A stretch of 64,000 nt of DNA from an uncultured Phocaeicola sp. (GTDB taxonomy: Bacteria > Bacteroidota > Bacteroidia > Bacteroidales > Bacteroidaceae), in assembly GCA_947581855.1 (NCBI GenBank), contig CANPVZ010000006.1, forward strand, positions 1 through 64,000, written 5' to 3'. This document shows positions 23,239 to 31,825 of the stretch, in pieces. A model generated the notes under the pieces. That model had not been told where the DNA came from. It saw only the letters and a program-made list of their open reading frames with translations, and did no database searches. A program made the position numbers and the translations under genes. The stretch's first letter is position 1; every line of letters starts with the position of its first letter.

Positions 23239-23664
23239 ATGGAAACAAGTGTAAAAGAGCGACTTAAACAATTTATAGATACGCTGAATATTAGCGAAAG
23301 GGAATTTTGCAGGCGCATTGGCGTGTCTTCCTCTTATGTTATGTCTATAAAAAAGTCTATTCAACCGGATAAAATGCAAGCTATTAGCATACACTTCCCG
23401 GAACTTAATCCGCTTTGGCTTTTGTTGGGTCAGGGGGAAATGTTGTTGTCTGACGGAAAGAAGGAAGGCGAACAACGGCAAAATACGGGCGGGTTGCCTT
23501 CTTCCGAACTGTTGGCTAAGTTGCTGGAAGAAGCTAATAACGAAAAGGCGCGTTTGCTTTCAATTATAGAAAGCCAGCAGCGTACAATAGAAAGCCTTAC
23601 AGAATTAAACAAAAAAGCCAATGCCCAAACGGTAGAACGTGCTGGATGTGCAAATGCCGTTTAG
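23239..23664 (+). CDS. Phage lysogeny repressor, short HTH type
   Basis: 141 residues. An N-terminal HTH of the cI/Xre type (LKQFIDTLNISEREFCRRIG, VSSSYVMSIKKSIQPDKM) is followed by the conserved segment FPELNPLWLLLGQGEMLL found in many phage repressors. The C-terminal half is a coiled coil (LLEEANNEKARLLSIIESQQ). There is no S24 peptidase domain, so it is not the LexA-like self-cleaving kind and induction must work otherwise, perhaps through the small genes downstream. It faces away from the early operon across the divergent promoter region. Confidence 0.85.
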   Translation: METSVKERLKQFIDTLNISEREFCRRIGVSSSYVMSIKKSIQPDKMQAISIHFPELNPLWLLLGQGEMLLSDGKKEGEQRQNTGGLPSSELLAKLLEEANNEKARLLSIIESQQRTIESLTELNKKANAQTVERAGCANAV

Positions 23665-23757
23665 TATTCGGTCGTAAAGTTCCGAAATTCTAAAAAGGCT
23701 TCCATAACATAGTATCACACGCACGTACTTATATGATAATAATATCATACAATCGCC

Positions 23758-23772
23758 GTATTAAAGTGATAC
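23758..23772. promoter_or_regulatory. GTATTA-N3-TAATAC palindrome, copy 5
   Basis: GTATTAAAGTGATAC, identical to the copy inside the terminator at 7461-7475. It lies in the 225-bp gap between the repressor and the gene at 23890, about 30 bp after another AT-rich dyad (TATGATA then TATCATA, 23732-23749). Confidence 0.5.
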
Positions 23773-23889
23773 GAAAACAAGGCTATTTTAAGCCCATTTT
23801 CGCGTTATTTTATTTTCGCCTTACAACTATACCATTTTGGAACGAAATGCGCTTAAATTGAAAAATCAACAAAAATAACTATTAGCTAT

Positions 23890-24075
23890 ATGGTAGAAGT
23901 AAATGTAGATAAGTTTTATAGTAATCGGGCTTTGTACCCGTTTATTCCAGCGGTTGTGTTTGACGCGTTGGAAGCTGCCTATTTGTCCGGGAATGAATGT
24001 GCCCGAATACCGGAAGGGGAATATAATAAAATGATGTCTGACCTTAAACGTGCGAATTTATGCCCCGTACAATAG
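23890..24075 (+). CDS. Small lysogeny-block protein
   Basis: 61 residues starting MVEVNVDKFYSNRALYPFIP, with a helical C-terminus (IPEGEYNKMMSDLKRANL). No family recognised. It precedes and overlaps (16 bp) a regulator-like gene in the direction of the integrase. Confidence 0.55.
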   Translation: MVEVNVDKFYSNRALYPFIPAVVFDALEAAYLSGNECARIPEGEYNKMMSDLKRANLCPVQ

Positions 24076-24362
24076 CTAAACCTTCGCCTATAAGCGATGG
24101 GATAAACCGTCGTTTCTTTGAAGCTATTGAAGCGATTGTTAGTTTGGGTAAGGTTAGCGCGTTGGAGGCGTTTTGTACGCTTTACGATTTGAGTGCGCCA
24201 CGTTATAGGGAAATGCGGCTTACTTATGGCGTTTCTCCGAAGCCCGGCTACCAATCACGCTACAAGAATATAGAAGTAGAAGCGATTTATTCGCTGGTCG
24301 TTAATTATCCTATTTCCTCACGCTGGCTTATAACCGGGCGCGGTAAAATGCTTATCGAATAA
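24060..24362 (+). CDS. Regulator-like protein before the integrase
   Basis: 100 residues. A helical core (FFEAIEAIVSLGKVSALEAF, YDLSAPRYREMRLTYG) ends with YPISSRWLITGRGKMLIE, the same kind of ending as the cI-type segment in the 23239 repressor. It looks like a Cro/Xre relative without a clear classical HTH. Its stop codon overlaps the integrase ATG by one base (TAATG), so both are translated together; a control role in integration is plausible. Confidence 0.62.
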   Translation: MPRTIAKPSPISDGINRRFFEAIEAIVSLGKVSALEAFCTLYDLSAPRYREMRLTYGVSPKPGYQSRYKNIEVEAIYSLVVNYPISSRWLITGRGKMLIE

Positions 24363-25669
24363 TGAAGTTTTCTATTAAGTACCAATTATCGCCGCGAACG
24401 GAAGGGGATAGGCTAACGGAAAACGTGCCTATACGCTTACGGGTGTCTTTTGCTGGTATTCGTGTAGATTTACGTTCCGGCTATGTAATAGACGCGGAAA
24501 AGTGGGATAATAATAACGCCTGCGTGAAAGTCGGCGCAAAGAATAGTTTCAACCAAACGGCAGGCGAAATAAATCGCGCTCTAACAAACCTTTCTTCTAT
24601 TGTTGAAGAAGTCCTAACCCGGTTTGAACTTGACAACCGCAGAACGCCAACTGCGAAAGAATTTAAGGCAGCTTTTGATGAAGCAACCGGAAGGAAGAAG
24701 AAGGACGTTACGCCGGACTTCTTCACGGTCTTCGACAAATTTGTAGTAGAAGCTGGTACGGCTAATAACTGGGTTCCGGCTACTTATACGAAGTTTAGCA
24801 GTTTGCGTAAGCATCTATACGCATATATGCCACAGCAAATACTAAATCTACTAACGAAGGAAAACTTACAAGGCTTTGTTAAATACCTGCAAGATACGGG
24901 GCAAATGAATACGACCGTAAGCAAGTATATGAGTTATGTACGTTGGTTTCTCCGTTGGGCTTGTAATAACGGCTACTATAATGGGCTTTTGCATGAACAA
25001 TATAAACCGCGTTTCAAGGGGATAGACTGCAAAGAAGTTATCTTCCTTTCATGGGAAGAACTGCAACACTTTCTAAAATATCAATTCCCGGAAAACCGCA
25101 GTTCTTTGTCGTGCGTACGTGATGTGTTTTGCTTCTGCTGCTTTACTGGGTTGCGCTATTCCGATGTAGCCCGGCTACGTCCCTGCGATGTCAAACGGAC
25201 AACAAACAAACCTTTTATATCCATCGTTACTCTGAAAACCGAAGACCGTTTGCATATAGAACTGAACAAATACGCGCTTCAAATACTTAACAAATACAAA
25301 AACATCAAATTCCCCAAAGGGTTAGCCCTTCCGGTTATCAGCAATGCGAAAATGAACGAATACCTTAAAGAAGCTGCCGAAATGGCTGGAATAAAAGAAC
25401 CCGTTAGAATAGTGTTTTTCAAGGGGAACAAACGTTATGAAAATGTTTTGCCGAAGTGCGAACTTCTTACTACGCATAGCGGAAGAAAGACGTTTATCTG
25501 CAATGCTATAAGGTTGGGTATTCCAACTAATGTTATTATGGAATGGACGGGGCATAGTGATTACAAGGCAATGAAGCCGTATATAAAAATAGTGGATGCG
25601 GTTAAAGAGGAAAACATGTCTAAATTTGATACCTTTTCCGAAGAAGAAAAGGGCAATAGCAAAAAATAG
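24362..25669 (+). CDS. int: Phage tyrosine recombinase (integrase)
   Basis: 435 residues, typical for Bacteroides integrases. An arm-binding domain (VPIRLRVSFAGIRVDLRSGY), a SAM-like core-binding domain, then the catalytic domain with Arg in FTGLRYSDVARL, Lys in TLKTEDRL, HSGRKTF (H-x-x-R), TGHSDYKAM and the nucleophile Tyr in MKPYIKI. It catalyses integration at the attachment site 140 bp downstream. It is homologous to the integrase at 35836, sharing VENVPIR/TENVPIR and TGHSDYKAMKPYI. Confidence 0.95.
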   Translation: MKFSIKYQLSPRTEGDRLTENVPIRLRVSFAGIRVDLRSGYVIDAEKWDNNNACVKVGAKNSFNQTAGEINRALTNLSSIVEEVLTRFELDNRRTPTAKEFKAAFDEATGRKKKDVTPDFFTVFDKFVVEAGTANNWVPATYTKFSSLRKHLYAYMPQQILNLLTKENLQGFVKYLQDTGQMNTTVSKYMSYVRWFLRWACNNGYYNGLLHEQYKPRFKGIDCKEVIFLSWEELQHFLKYQFPENRSSLSCVRDVFCFCCFTGLRYSDVARLRPCDVKRTTNKPFISIVTLKTEDRLHIELNKYALQILNKYKNIKFPKGLALPVISNAKMNEYLKEAAEMAGIKEPVRIVFFKGNKRYENVLPKCELLTTHSGRKTFICNAIRLGIPTNVIMEWTGHSDYKAMKPYIKIVDAVKEENMSKFDTFSEEEKGNSKK

Positions 25670-25705
25670 AAAACCCGAAAAAGTACCCGAAAATGGCTTT
25701 ACTAT

Positions 25706-25753
25706 TTGGGTACGGTTGTACCCAACCAATAGCGTAAAATCCCGAATATTCGG
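25706..25753. promoter_or_regulatory. Inverted repeats between integrase and attachment core
   Basis: TTGGGTAC and GTACCCAA (25706-25713 and 25718-25725) form an 8-bp inverted repeat with a 4-bp centre, and CCGAATATTCGG (25742-25753) is a perfect 12-bp palindrome. They sit 55-100 bp left of the core at 25809, where integrase or excisionase arm sites usually lie. The first may also end the integrase transcript, but it lacks a T-run. Confidence 0.4.
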
Positions 25754-25808
25754 CTACTTATGAAAATGTGATAACAGTTGATTATATTTGAATATCTTGG
25801 GCTTAGAG

Positions 25809-25823
25809 CCGTACGCACCGCAA
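25809..25823. repeat. Attachment-core repeat, left copy
   Basis: CCGTACGCACCGCAA, identical to 37281-37295. It is 140 bp after the phage integrase stop. It can serve both as the right end of the prophage and the left end of the mobilizable element. The flanking bases differ between the two copies. Confidence 0.7.
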
Positions 25824-25857
25824 TAAACACTAATTATCAGCAAATTAAAAATAAAAC

Positions 25858-25898
25858 ACCCAGTTTTACACCCACAAAAGTAAAATTGGGTATTTTTT
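25858..25898. terminator. Bidirectional terminator at left end of the element
   Basis: ACCCAGTTTTAC (25858-25869) and GTAAAATTGGGT (25880-25891) form a 12-bp stem with one mismatch. Rightwards it is followed by ATTTTTTATTT; leftwards by GTTTTATTTTT. It ends the lipoprotein gene at 25897 and shields the element from the phage side. Confidence 0.7.
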
Positions 25899-27666
25899 AT
25901 TTAATCACATCAGACCTTGTGATAGAAGGATTGAACGTTATAGGTAAAGTGTATCTTACTCTTTCCGCTTTCCCGTTCTGTCTGCCTGGTTTCCATTGGG
26001 GTATCAGACCGACTACCCGCAAGGCTTCTTTATCCAACTCTGGATTTATACTCCTCAATATAATAGGTTTGTCAATATTACCTTCTTTATCAATGATAAA
26101 TTGTACAATAACACGTTGCTTGGAATTTGCTTTGTCATGCTGCAAATTATTTTGTATAAAATCTAATAAAGCTGACATTCCTCCGGGATATTCAGGCATT
26201 TTTTCCACTACCTCATAAGCAATATCCATATTCGTTTCTTCTGCCATTTCAGACAAGGGTTTTGAAGAAGGCTCCTTATGCATAACATCATCCTGCTTTT
26301 CTGTATCGTTTCCAATCCGGAATTCTGCGGCAAAATACCAGTCGTGACAGTTATTTCCGATTTCTATCTTTTTCACTATACGATATACGCCGGGCATAAT
26401 AGCATTGAGTGACGGATAAAGGTTGGCTGAAAACGAATGGATTGTATTCGGTTGAACTGATAGGGCGACAGGAGCCCAGACTGTTGCCCCTGGCATAAAA
26501 ATCCATTTATCACCTTTTTCTTTCTGCAACACTGCATACCATGTTCCCGTGGTTATTGTTTTCCCGCTTCGATTTACAATTCTTACCGTTACCGATTCCA
26601 TATTCACTGGATATACCTCTTTCTCGGCGTACATCTTGATTCCAAATGTATCTGTACACATGGGGTTGTTAAAATAGGTAACTACATCCTCTTCTCCGTC
26701 ATTTACCATTATTGTGGAATAGTTTAGTACTTTTTGTTTGAACTCATTCCTCAACTCCGCAGAATTAACTTTCCAGTTCATATACAAGGTGTCATTTTCT
26801 TTAAATCCCCAAGAGTTGAGATTCACTATAACCCGTGCTTTCGCATGATTCTCACTATATTGTATTATTTTATCAAGTAATTTTCGGTGTTCTTTTGATG
26901 AGACAAGTTCAAATTCTGCATAAGCTACTTTTGTGTTTCTGTTAAATGCTTTGTAGATGCGATATTTGCCTACACGATTGGGCACCTCGGAAGTATAAAG
27001 CTTGATTGTCTGTTCATGGATTGAATGTTCCGATGGGAATATCCATAAAATATCGTTGACTATGGGGTTGGTTGGTAGGGAGATCCAAGAGTTCTGTTTC
27101 TCGTTGTAATAAGCAAGACTATATTTTTCTCCGCAATTATACTCGTTATGGGAGCGATTTGTTATGATTATTTTAACTTCCGTTGTTGATAGTGGGTAAT
27201 AATTATATTCAGCCTGCATAGAAAGTGAATCAGGGCTGATAGGCTCTCCAGTCGGAATCTTGCGAGGGATAGGTTGTAACACAAAAGATGCTGTTTGCGA
27301 CGGTTGCTTAGTTTCTGTCATCGGAATGATTTCAATATCCGTTGTGAAATCTGTCATTATGTTGAACTCCAATAATGGAGAGTCAACAATTTCTTTCTTG
27401 AATGCCGATTTAAAAACCTCAAAAGAATCTTCCGGTATATCTTGGAAATCAATAGATACTTTATCTTTGGTTAGTCCGGCTCCAAAACAATGAAAACGTT
27501 GTTGCAAAATGGTGTCAATTTTAATAATGCTATCCACATACTGATGTAAAGCATATAGCTCTTTTTGCAAACAAATACTATCCTTTTGGTCTTCTGTCCC
27601 TTTCTTAGAAGAGCCGGAATGACAAGAACAAAATATCATTAATGATACGAGTAATAAATATTTCAT
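25897..27666 (-). CDS. Lipoprotein with two Ig-like domains and TonB C-terminal domain
   Basis: 589 residues. The signal ends in a lipobox (MKYLLLVSLMIFCSCHSGSS; the Cys at 15 would be lipidated). Two Big_14-like beta domains follow: about residues 155-255 (YPLSTTEVKIIITNRSHNEY) and about 345-460 (YPVNMESVTVRIVNRSGKTI). The last 100 residues are a TonB_C domain: MPEYPGGMSALLDFIQNNLQ, RVIVQFIIDKEGNID, WKPGRQNGKAERVRYTLPIT. A lipoprotein with TonB_C may be an unusual TonB-type partner or a binding protein. A decayed paralogue is next door. Confidence 0.8.
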   Translation of the reverse strand: MKYLLLVSLMIFCSCHSGSSKKGTEDQKDSICLQKELYALHQYVDSIIKIDTILQQRFHCFGAGLTKDKVSIDFQDIPEDSFEVFKSAFKKEIVDSPLLEFNIMTDFTTDIEIIPMTETKQPSQTASFVLQPIPRKIPTGEPISPDSLSMQAEYNYYPLSTTEVKIIITNRSHNEYNCGEKYSLAYYNEKQNSWISLPTNPIVNDILWIFPSEHSIHEQTIKLYTSEVPNRVGKYRIYKAFNRNTKVAYAEFELVSSKEHRKLLDKIIQYSENHAKARVIVNLNSWGFKENDTLYMNWKVNSAELRNEFKQKVLNYSTIMVNDGEEDVVTYFNNPMCTDTFGIKMYAEKEVYPVNMESVTVRIVNRSGKTITTGTWYAVLQKEKGDKWIFMPGATVWAPVALSVQPNTIHSFSANLYPSLNAIMPGVYRIVKKIEIGNNCHDWYFAAEFRIGNDTEKQDDVMHKEPSSKPLSEMAEETNMDIAYEVVEKMPEYPGGMSALLDFIQNNLQHDKANSKQRVIVQFIIDKEGNIDKPIILRSINPELDKEALRVVGLIPQWKPGRQNGKAERVRYTLPITFNPSITRSDVIK

Positions 27667-27674
27667 AGTTATTA

Positions 27675-28503
27675 TTATTTGAGTTTAAAAGTAACCGGAA
27701 CTGTATATTTCACCTTTACGGCTTTCCCTTTCAGTGTGCCGGGCTTCCATTGAGGAAGCATTTTTATGATACGCAGGCCTCTTTATCCAAAGAAGGCTCA
27801 ACACTTCTCACTATATTTTTATAATGTAGCCGTCTTCATCTACGATGAATTGAACAATAACCCTTCCTTGTTTCCTTCTATTTGGGCTTTGGTTGGATAT
27901 TGCATATTATCGTTGATGAATTGTAACAATTTATCCATGCCACCAGGAAATTCGGGCATTTGGTCGATTACATTATAGATTGGTTGCTCAACAATTTCTT
28001 CTTCCGGTGCCAATAAAGTATCTTTTAATTGATAATTGGAGTGTCCTGTGAAAAGTTCTGGCATATTATCTAACAACTGAAATTCAGTCATCAAAGTATA
28101 TTCTTTGCCATATTCTTACTTCATAAAAGAAACGATAACGACCGGGCGTATGTTGAAACAGTTCTGCGTTAATATACTCCTTGCTTCCATTCCATACGAT
28201 AATTTCTTCCATAAATACAATGAGTTGCATTGGAACATCCCTCCATATTCCTTTTTCATCTTCATAGGTGTAACTATAGCTCCCTCCTACACTAATATGC
28301 GTACTGCTATTATTGTGCAATACGAAAGTCACCTGCTTTTATTCGGTAGAATAAACAGGAAATTCGGGGTTTAAAGAAAGTCCCAGCGTATCATTTATTC
28401 CGACTGTGTTATTTATGGGAGCCTGGGAGGCTTCTTGTTTGGACTTATTTGTACAGCTAATAACAAATGTGCAAAACACCAATATATATAACAAAATATT
28501 CAT
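27675..28503 (-). pseudogene. Decayed Ig/TonB_C lipoprotein paralogue
   Basis: Frame-by-frame translation from ATG at 28503 gives a lipoprotein signal (MNILLYILVFCTFVISCTNK), then an in-frame TAA near 28335, an Ig-like fragment (VTFVLHNNSSTHISVGGSYS), a frameshift near 28090, the TonB_C start (VIDQMPEFPGGMDKLLQFIN), and more frameshifts near 27865 and 27780 (IVQFIVDEDGYI and WKPGTL.GKAVKVKYTVPVTF in different frames). It is a shorter one-Ig version of the 25897 gene. With several lesions it cannot make the full protein. Confidence 0.85.
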
Positions 28504-28514
28504 ATAATATTTGT

Positions 28515-29081
28515 TTAGATATGTATGTATTCATCAGCTTTGACAAACTGAAACATAGGATAGTCACAAAAATATTTTTTGAATAACTGAATCTTTTCCT
28601 TTGTGCATTCGTATAATCTAATGATAATTTTATTGTCAGGAATGGATAGATAGAAAGATTGCCAGCCAACTGTTTTATCTCTTGTTTCTTTTTTTGAAGT
28701 TGAAAAAAATAACTTCTCTAACAAGCTGCTAACAGTTAACAATTCTCTATAAGAGAAATTGCATTTGTCTAAATTTATTCTTTGACAAGAATGCACTATA
28801 ATATTGTCAAGTTCTATGTAAGGTACTTTTTGTGCTATTAAGAGTGTTATACTGTCATTTTTGATATATGCACCACCATAAAAAGAGGGGTATTTCTTGT
28901 TTTTAGCATTTATTGATATGCGATACAATGTATTGGCTAATGAAATACTTAAGGGGTTATTTTCGTCAATTTGTCCATGTGAATGAACAAAAGCGATTGA
29001 ATCTTTATTTAGTATTTGGGAATTGCTTGTAATCGGGAGAAAAGCTATTATTCCAATAAGATACAAAGTTAATGTCTTCAT
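28515..29081 (-). CDS. Secreted homologue of the protease propeptide (no protease domain)
   Basis: About 188 residues from MKTLTLYLIGIIAFLPITSN, a signal peptide; an ATG 10 codons upstream is less likely. The body (YPSFYGGAYIKNDSITLLIA, FSYRELLTVSSLLEKLFF, SIPDNKIIIRLYECTKEKIQ, DYPMFQFVKADEYIHI) parallels residues about 65-185 of the protease at 29133 (YPYYYGGCFIDDNRNIVILS, YSYNELKDVYRRIQNFW, VNLLNCSDDNIELFKN, DSPMISFAKAHGEIEI). So it is a free-standing propeptide-like domain. Alpha-lytic-type propeptides fold and inhibit their proteases, so an inhibitor or chaperone in trans is my inference. Confidence 0.72.
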   Translation of the reverse strand: MKTLTLYLIGIIAFLPITSNSQILNKDSIAFVHSHGQIDENNPLSISLANTLYRISINAKNKKYPSFYGGAYIKNDSITLLIAQKVPYIELDNIIVHSCQRINLDKCNFSYRELLTVSSLLEKLFFSTSKKETRDKTVGWQSFYLSIPDNKIIIRLYECTKEKIQLFKKYFCDYPMFQFVKADEYIHI

Positions 29082-29132
29082 AATGAATAAAAAAATAGTG
29101 GCATAAGCCAATTATGCCACTATTTGCTTTGA

Positions 29133-30326
29133 TTAGTATAAATATATTCCAAATTCATTATTTACGTATTTTGCCATAACAAAATACCCCATAGCATACT
29201 GTGTGCTTGAAAGGGCGTTACCTCCACCACTATGCACACCTGCAATGGAATTTTTATCATCTTCCATATATACGACACCACCACTATCACCTTTTTGACA
29301 AGGATATGTTGCTTCTACCAAATGAATAATTTTGTAGCTGTCTATTTCTACTCCTGCTGCATTTTTTATTTTGTATTTGCCCGATATATCAACTCTCTGT
29401 ACTAAACCTCTTTGAAAACCACTTTTAAACCCTTCCATGTAAACGTAAGTTTTGACTCCTGGAGTTGCTACCGTCTGTGTTGATAGTTCCGTAAAAGTGA
29501 TATTGGTTATGTTAGAAGGTGAATGTGGATTAATAGCCTCACACCAGGCTGCATCAATTGTTCCGTTTGAGTATTTGGAATTTCTACATACGGCAACGGG
29601 GATCGTTCCTATTTTAACAGTATCCCCCACAGACACAAAATGTCCTGCTGTAACAAAACCGTATTTTCCACCAGATTTCATTGCGCGATAAGCTACAGAA
29701 GCGGCATGTCCGTTACTTCTAATCTCTGCGGCAGGATTAATATCCATAGTGATTTCAATTTCGCCATGTGCTTTTGCAAACGATATCATGGGAGAATCTA
29801 AAATATTATTTTTAAAAAGTTCGATATTGTCATCCGAGCAATTTAATAAATTAACTTCAACGGTATTAGTTACATCATTGATTCCAAAACAGACTAATGT
29901 AATACGATTACATATTTCATCATTTGTATCATTCAGCCAAAAATTTTGTATTCGTCTATACACATCCTTTAATTCATTGTATGAATATGTGCATGGCTGA
30001 ATTAAAAAATTATTTGTGCCAATTCTGTGGACTAAATCTTGTCGTACTGTTTCACTATCTTCTTTCGACAATATAACAATATTTCTATTGTCATCAATAA
30101 AGCAACCACCATAATAATAGGGATATGTTTCATAAACCGTTCCCCTTGTTACCGATAAAGATTCAAATGAACTATTTAAATTCGTTGTGTACTTCGAAAT
30201 GGATTTTTCATCCAATTTCTTTTCAGTGTTTTCAATTGTACTATCATTGTCGAACACTTCATCCGAGCAAGCTGTTATAGTACCAATAACCGCTAATGCA
30301 ATGGTGTAATAAAATAACTTTTTCAT
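29133..30326 (-). CDS. Secreted chymotrypsin-fold serine protease with propeptide
   Basis: 397 residues. A lipoprotein-type signal (MKKLFYYTIALAVIGTITAC), an N-terminal propeptide-like region to about residue 190, then an S1-family domain. The likely triad is His in YGFVTAGHFVSVGD, Asp in NGTIDAAWCE and Ser in QKGDSGGVVY. This is the small streptogrisin/alpha-lytic type of S1 protease rather than a eukaryotic trypsin. If the Cys is lipidated, it would be anchored at the surface before the propeptide is cut. The gene lies 51 bp from the start of the propeptide homologue and is transcribed with it. Confidence 0.85.
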   Translation of the reverse strand: MKKLFYYTIALAVIGTITACSDEVFDNDSTIENTEKKLDEKSISKYTTNLNSSFESLSVTRGTVYETYPYYYGGCFIDDNRNIVILSKEDSETVRQDLVHRIGTNNFLIQPCTYSYNELKDVYRRIQNFWLNDTNDEICNRITLVCFGINDVTNTVEVNLLNCSDDNIELFKNNILDSPMISFAKAHGEIEITMDINPAAEIRSNGHAASVAYRAMKSGGKYGFVTAGHFVSVGDTVKIGTIPVAVCRNSKYSNGTIDAAWCEAINPHSPSNITNITFTELSTQTVATPGVKTYVYMEGFKSGFQRGLVQRVDISGKYKIKNAAGVEIDSYKIIHLVEATYPCQKGDSGGVVYMEDDKNSIAGVHSGGGNALSSTQYAMGYFVMAKYVNNEFGIYLY

Positions 30327-30406
30327 GGTCTTATATTTTAAGTTACTGTTCCAAATGTAAACAATTTCTTGGAAAGGTACAAGGAAAAAAGCAAAAATAT
30401 TAGTGA

Positions 30407-31753
30407 TTACATTCTCAATCCCCTTTTGGGTGTATTTTCCTCTTTTTGGGTGTGGATTACCCCCAGTTTTTCTTTAATTTCCTGAAACTTCATTTTGAAC
30501 CATTCGAGTATGGGTATGCCGTCAATGCACAGCCGGAATTTTCCCTTCTCCTGCGGGTTCCTCTCCACGGTTGCCGTTGAGTGCTCCGTTCTGAACTTCT
30601 CCTTGTGCTCCTTCGAATAGAGCCTGCCCTTGAACTCTACGGACTGCAGGCTGACAATCCGCCTTGTCAGTTCCTCGGTGAACCCCACTTCCCGGCATTG
30701 TTCGGCTATGGGCAGCAGTTCCTTCACGATAGGGAAATAGGTGTCTATCTGTTCCAGTCTGTTGTCGTATTCCCTGATTTTTTGCTGGTAGCTCCGGTCT
30801 ATCTTGTTTATCTCGCTGTTGTGGCGGTTCTCCATTTTTATCTGCTCCCTCTGTTCGGCTTGTACCTGCTTTTGCAGATCCACAATGTCCCGCCTCAAAT
30901 TTTCGTTCTCCGCTTCCAGCCTCTTGACCTTGCTGCCGCCCAAAAGAGAACTCACCCCGTCCGCTATGGCTGTGGTTGCGTTCACCGCCGCACCCTTCAT
31001 CTTCTGCACGTTGATTTCTCCCTTGACCTTTTTCAGCTTCTTCTGCGCTTCCTCTTCCAGCCCCAGCAGGTTTTCGATGTTCTCCTGCAGGCTGTTCTGC
31101 CGTTCTACCAGTTCCTTGTAATATTGCGAGGTCGGTATGTGCTTTGCCAGCGAACCGTCTATTCCTCTTTGCAAGCCGTATTTGCCCATGGCTTGGGCGT
31201 AGGTGTCCTGATAGTGTTTCAGCTTGTGCCTTGCCATGACGTCATCAGCGCACAGCCTCACATCCTGCGTGTTCTTCTTTCTGTACTTCCTCTTCCCGTT
31301 CTGTTCGTCTTGTCTGGCTTTCCTGCGCTCCCCGGTCACTATCGGTACGATAGTGGCGTGTATGTGCGGCGTCTTCTCGTCCATGTGCAGGACTGCCGAC
31401 ACGAGGTTCCGCTCCCCGTATGTTTCCCGGAGCCATTGCAGGTTGTCGCTGCACCAGCCGTCAAGTCGCCCGTCCGCTTCCATTTGTTTCATGTCCTCGT
31501 TGCTTCCGGTGAGCAGAACCCGGATTGCCCTTACCTGGTTGGTACCTATCTTGCGTTTGATACCTGCCGTCTCTATCCGGTGCGCTATCGCCTGCGTACG
31601 GTTCCTCACCCCTTCGGGAAACTGCACCAGTTCCCGGTTCAGGTGCGTTCGTGTTCTGTCCGCATTCTTCGGGTGTACGGTGCGCTCTATGTGCGTGGAC
31701 ATTGCGCCGTCCGCACCTTTTGCCTTTTCCAAATGCAAAACTGCATATCCCAT
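30407..31753 (-). CDS. MobV-family relaxase (plasmid mobilization)
   Basis: 448 residues from the ATG at 31753 (MGYAVLHLEKAKGADGAMST), the usual start for Bacteroides MobV relaxases; an earlier in-frame ATG at 31807 is less likely. Motif III HMDEKTPHIHATIVPI has the HxDExTPHxH metal-binding histidines. After residue 230 a long coiled coil (LEAENENLRRDIVDLQKQVQ) and a C-terminal tail follow. It nicks at oriT and covalently leads single-strand transfer through a helper conjugation system. The oriT-like hairpins lie just upstream. Confidence 0.92.
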   Translation of the reverse strand: MGYAVLHLEKAKGADGAMSTHIERTVHPKNADRTRTHLNRELVQFPEGVRNRTQAIAHRIETAGIKRKIGTNQVRAIRVLLTGSNEDMKQMEADGRLDGWCSDNLQWLRETYGERNLVSAVLHMDEKTPHIHATIVPIVTGERRKARQDEQNGKRKYRKKNTQDVRLCADDVMARHKLKHYQDTYAQAMGKYGLQRGIDGSLAKHIPTSQYYKELVERQNSLQENIENLLGLEEEAQKKLKKVKGEINVQKMKGAAVNATTAIADGVSSLLGGSKVKRLEAENENLRRDIVDLQKQVQAEQREQIKMENRHNSEINKIDRSYQQKIREYDNRLEQIDTYFPIVKELLPIAEQCREVGFTEELTRRIVSLQSVEFKGRLYSKEHKEKFRTEHSTATVERNPQEKGKFRLCIDGIPILEWFKMKFQEIKEKLGVIHTQKEENTPKRGLRM

Positions 31754-31825
31754 AACTGTAATACATTTTTCGGTTAATACTTCCCCTGCCTTGCTTCCAT
31801 GCCGCATGGCTCACGGGGTTTCCAA

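Larger units (their letters stand above)
1..25808. mobile_element. Temperate tailed-phage prophage, left end outside window
   Basis: Minus-strand late genes (terminase, portal, MuF head protein) and a long minus-strand early operon face a short plus-strand lysogeny block (repressor, small regulators, tyrosine integrase). That layout is typical of an integrated siphovirus-like phage. Bases after the integrase run to a 15-bp putative attachment core at 25,809, which I take as the right end. Tail, lysis and other late genes, and the left attachment site, must lie left of position 1. All major genes are open, so the prophage looks intact in this part. The boundary is an inference from the repeated core and the integrase position. 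Confidence 0.88.

Noticed and set aside
25780..25830. tRNA gene at the attachment core
   Set aside because: No cloverleaf or acceptor pairing could be drawn around CCGTACGCACCGCAA at either copy; the host gene presumably lies left of the window.
25897..30326. Anti-phage defence island
   Set aside because: The proteins are secreted or lipid-anchored and lack nuclease, NTPase or toxin-antitoxin features, so a surface or extracellular role fits better.
30581..31777. Long plus-strand open frame opposite the relaxase
   Set aside because: It is a shadow of the GC-rich relaxase gene. Similar antisense frames at 36127-37134, 13739-14692 and 2983-3651 have no start signals or recognisable domains.
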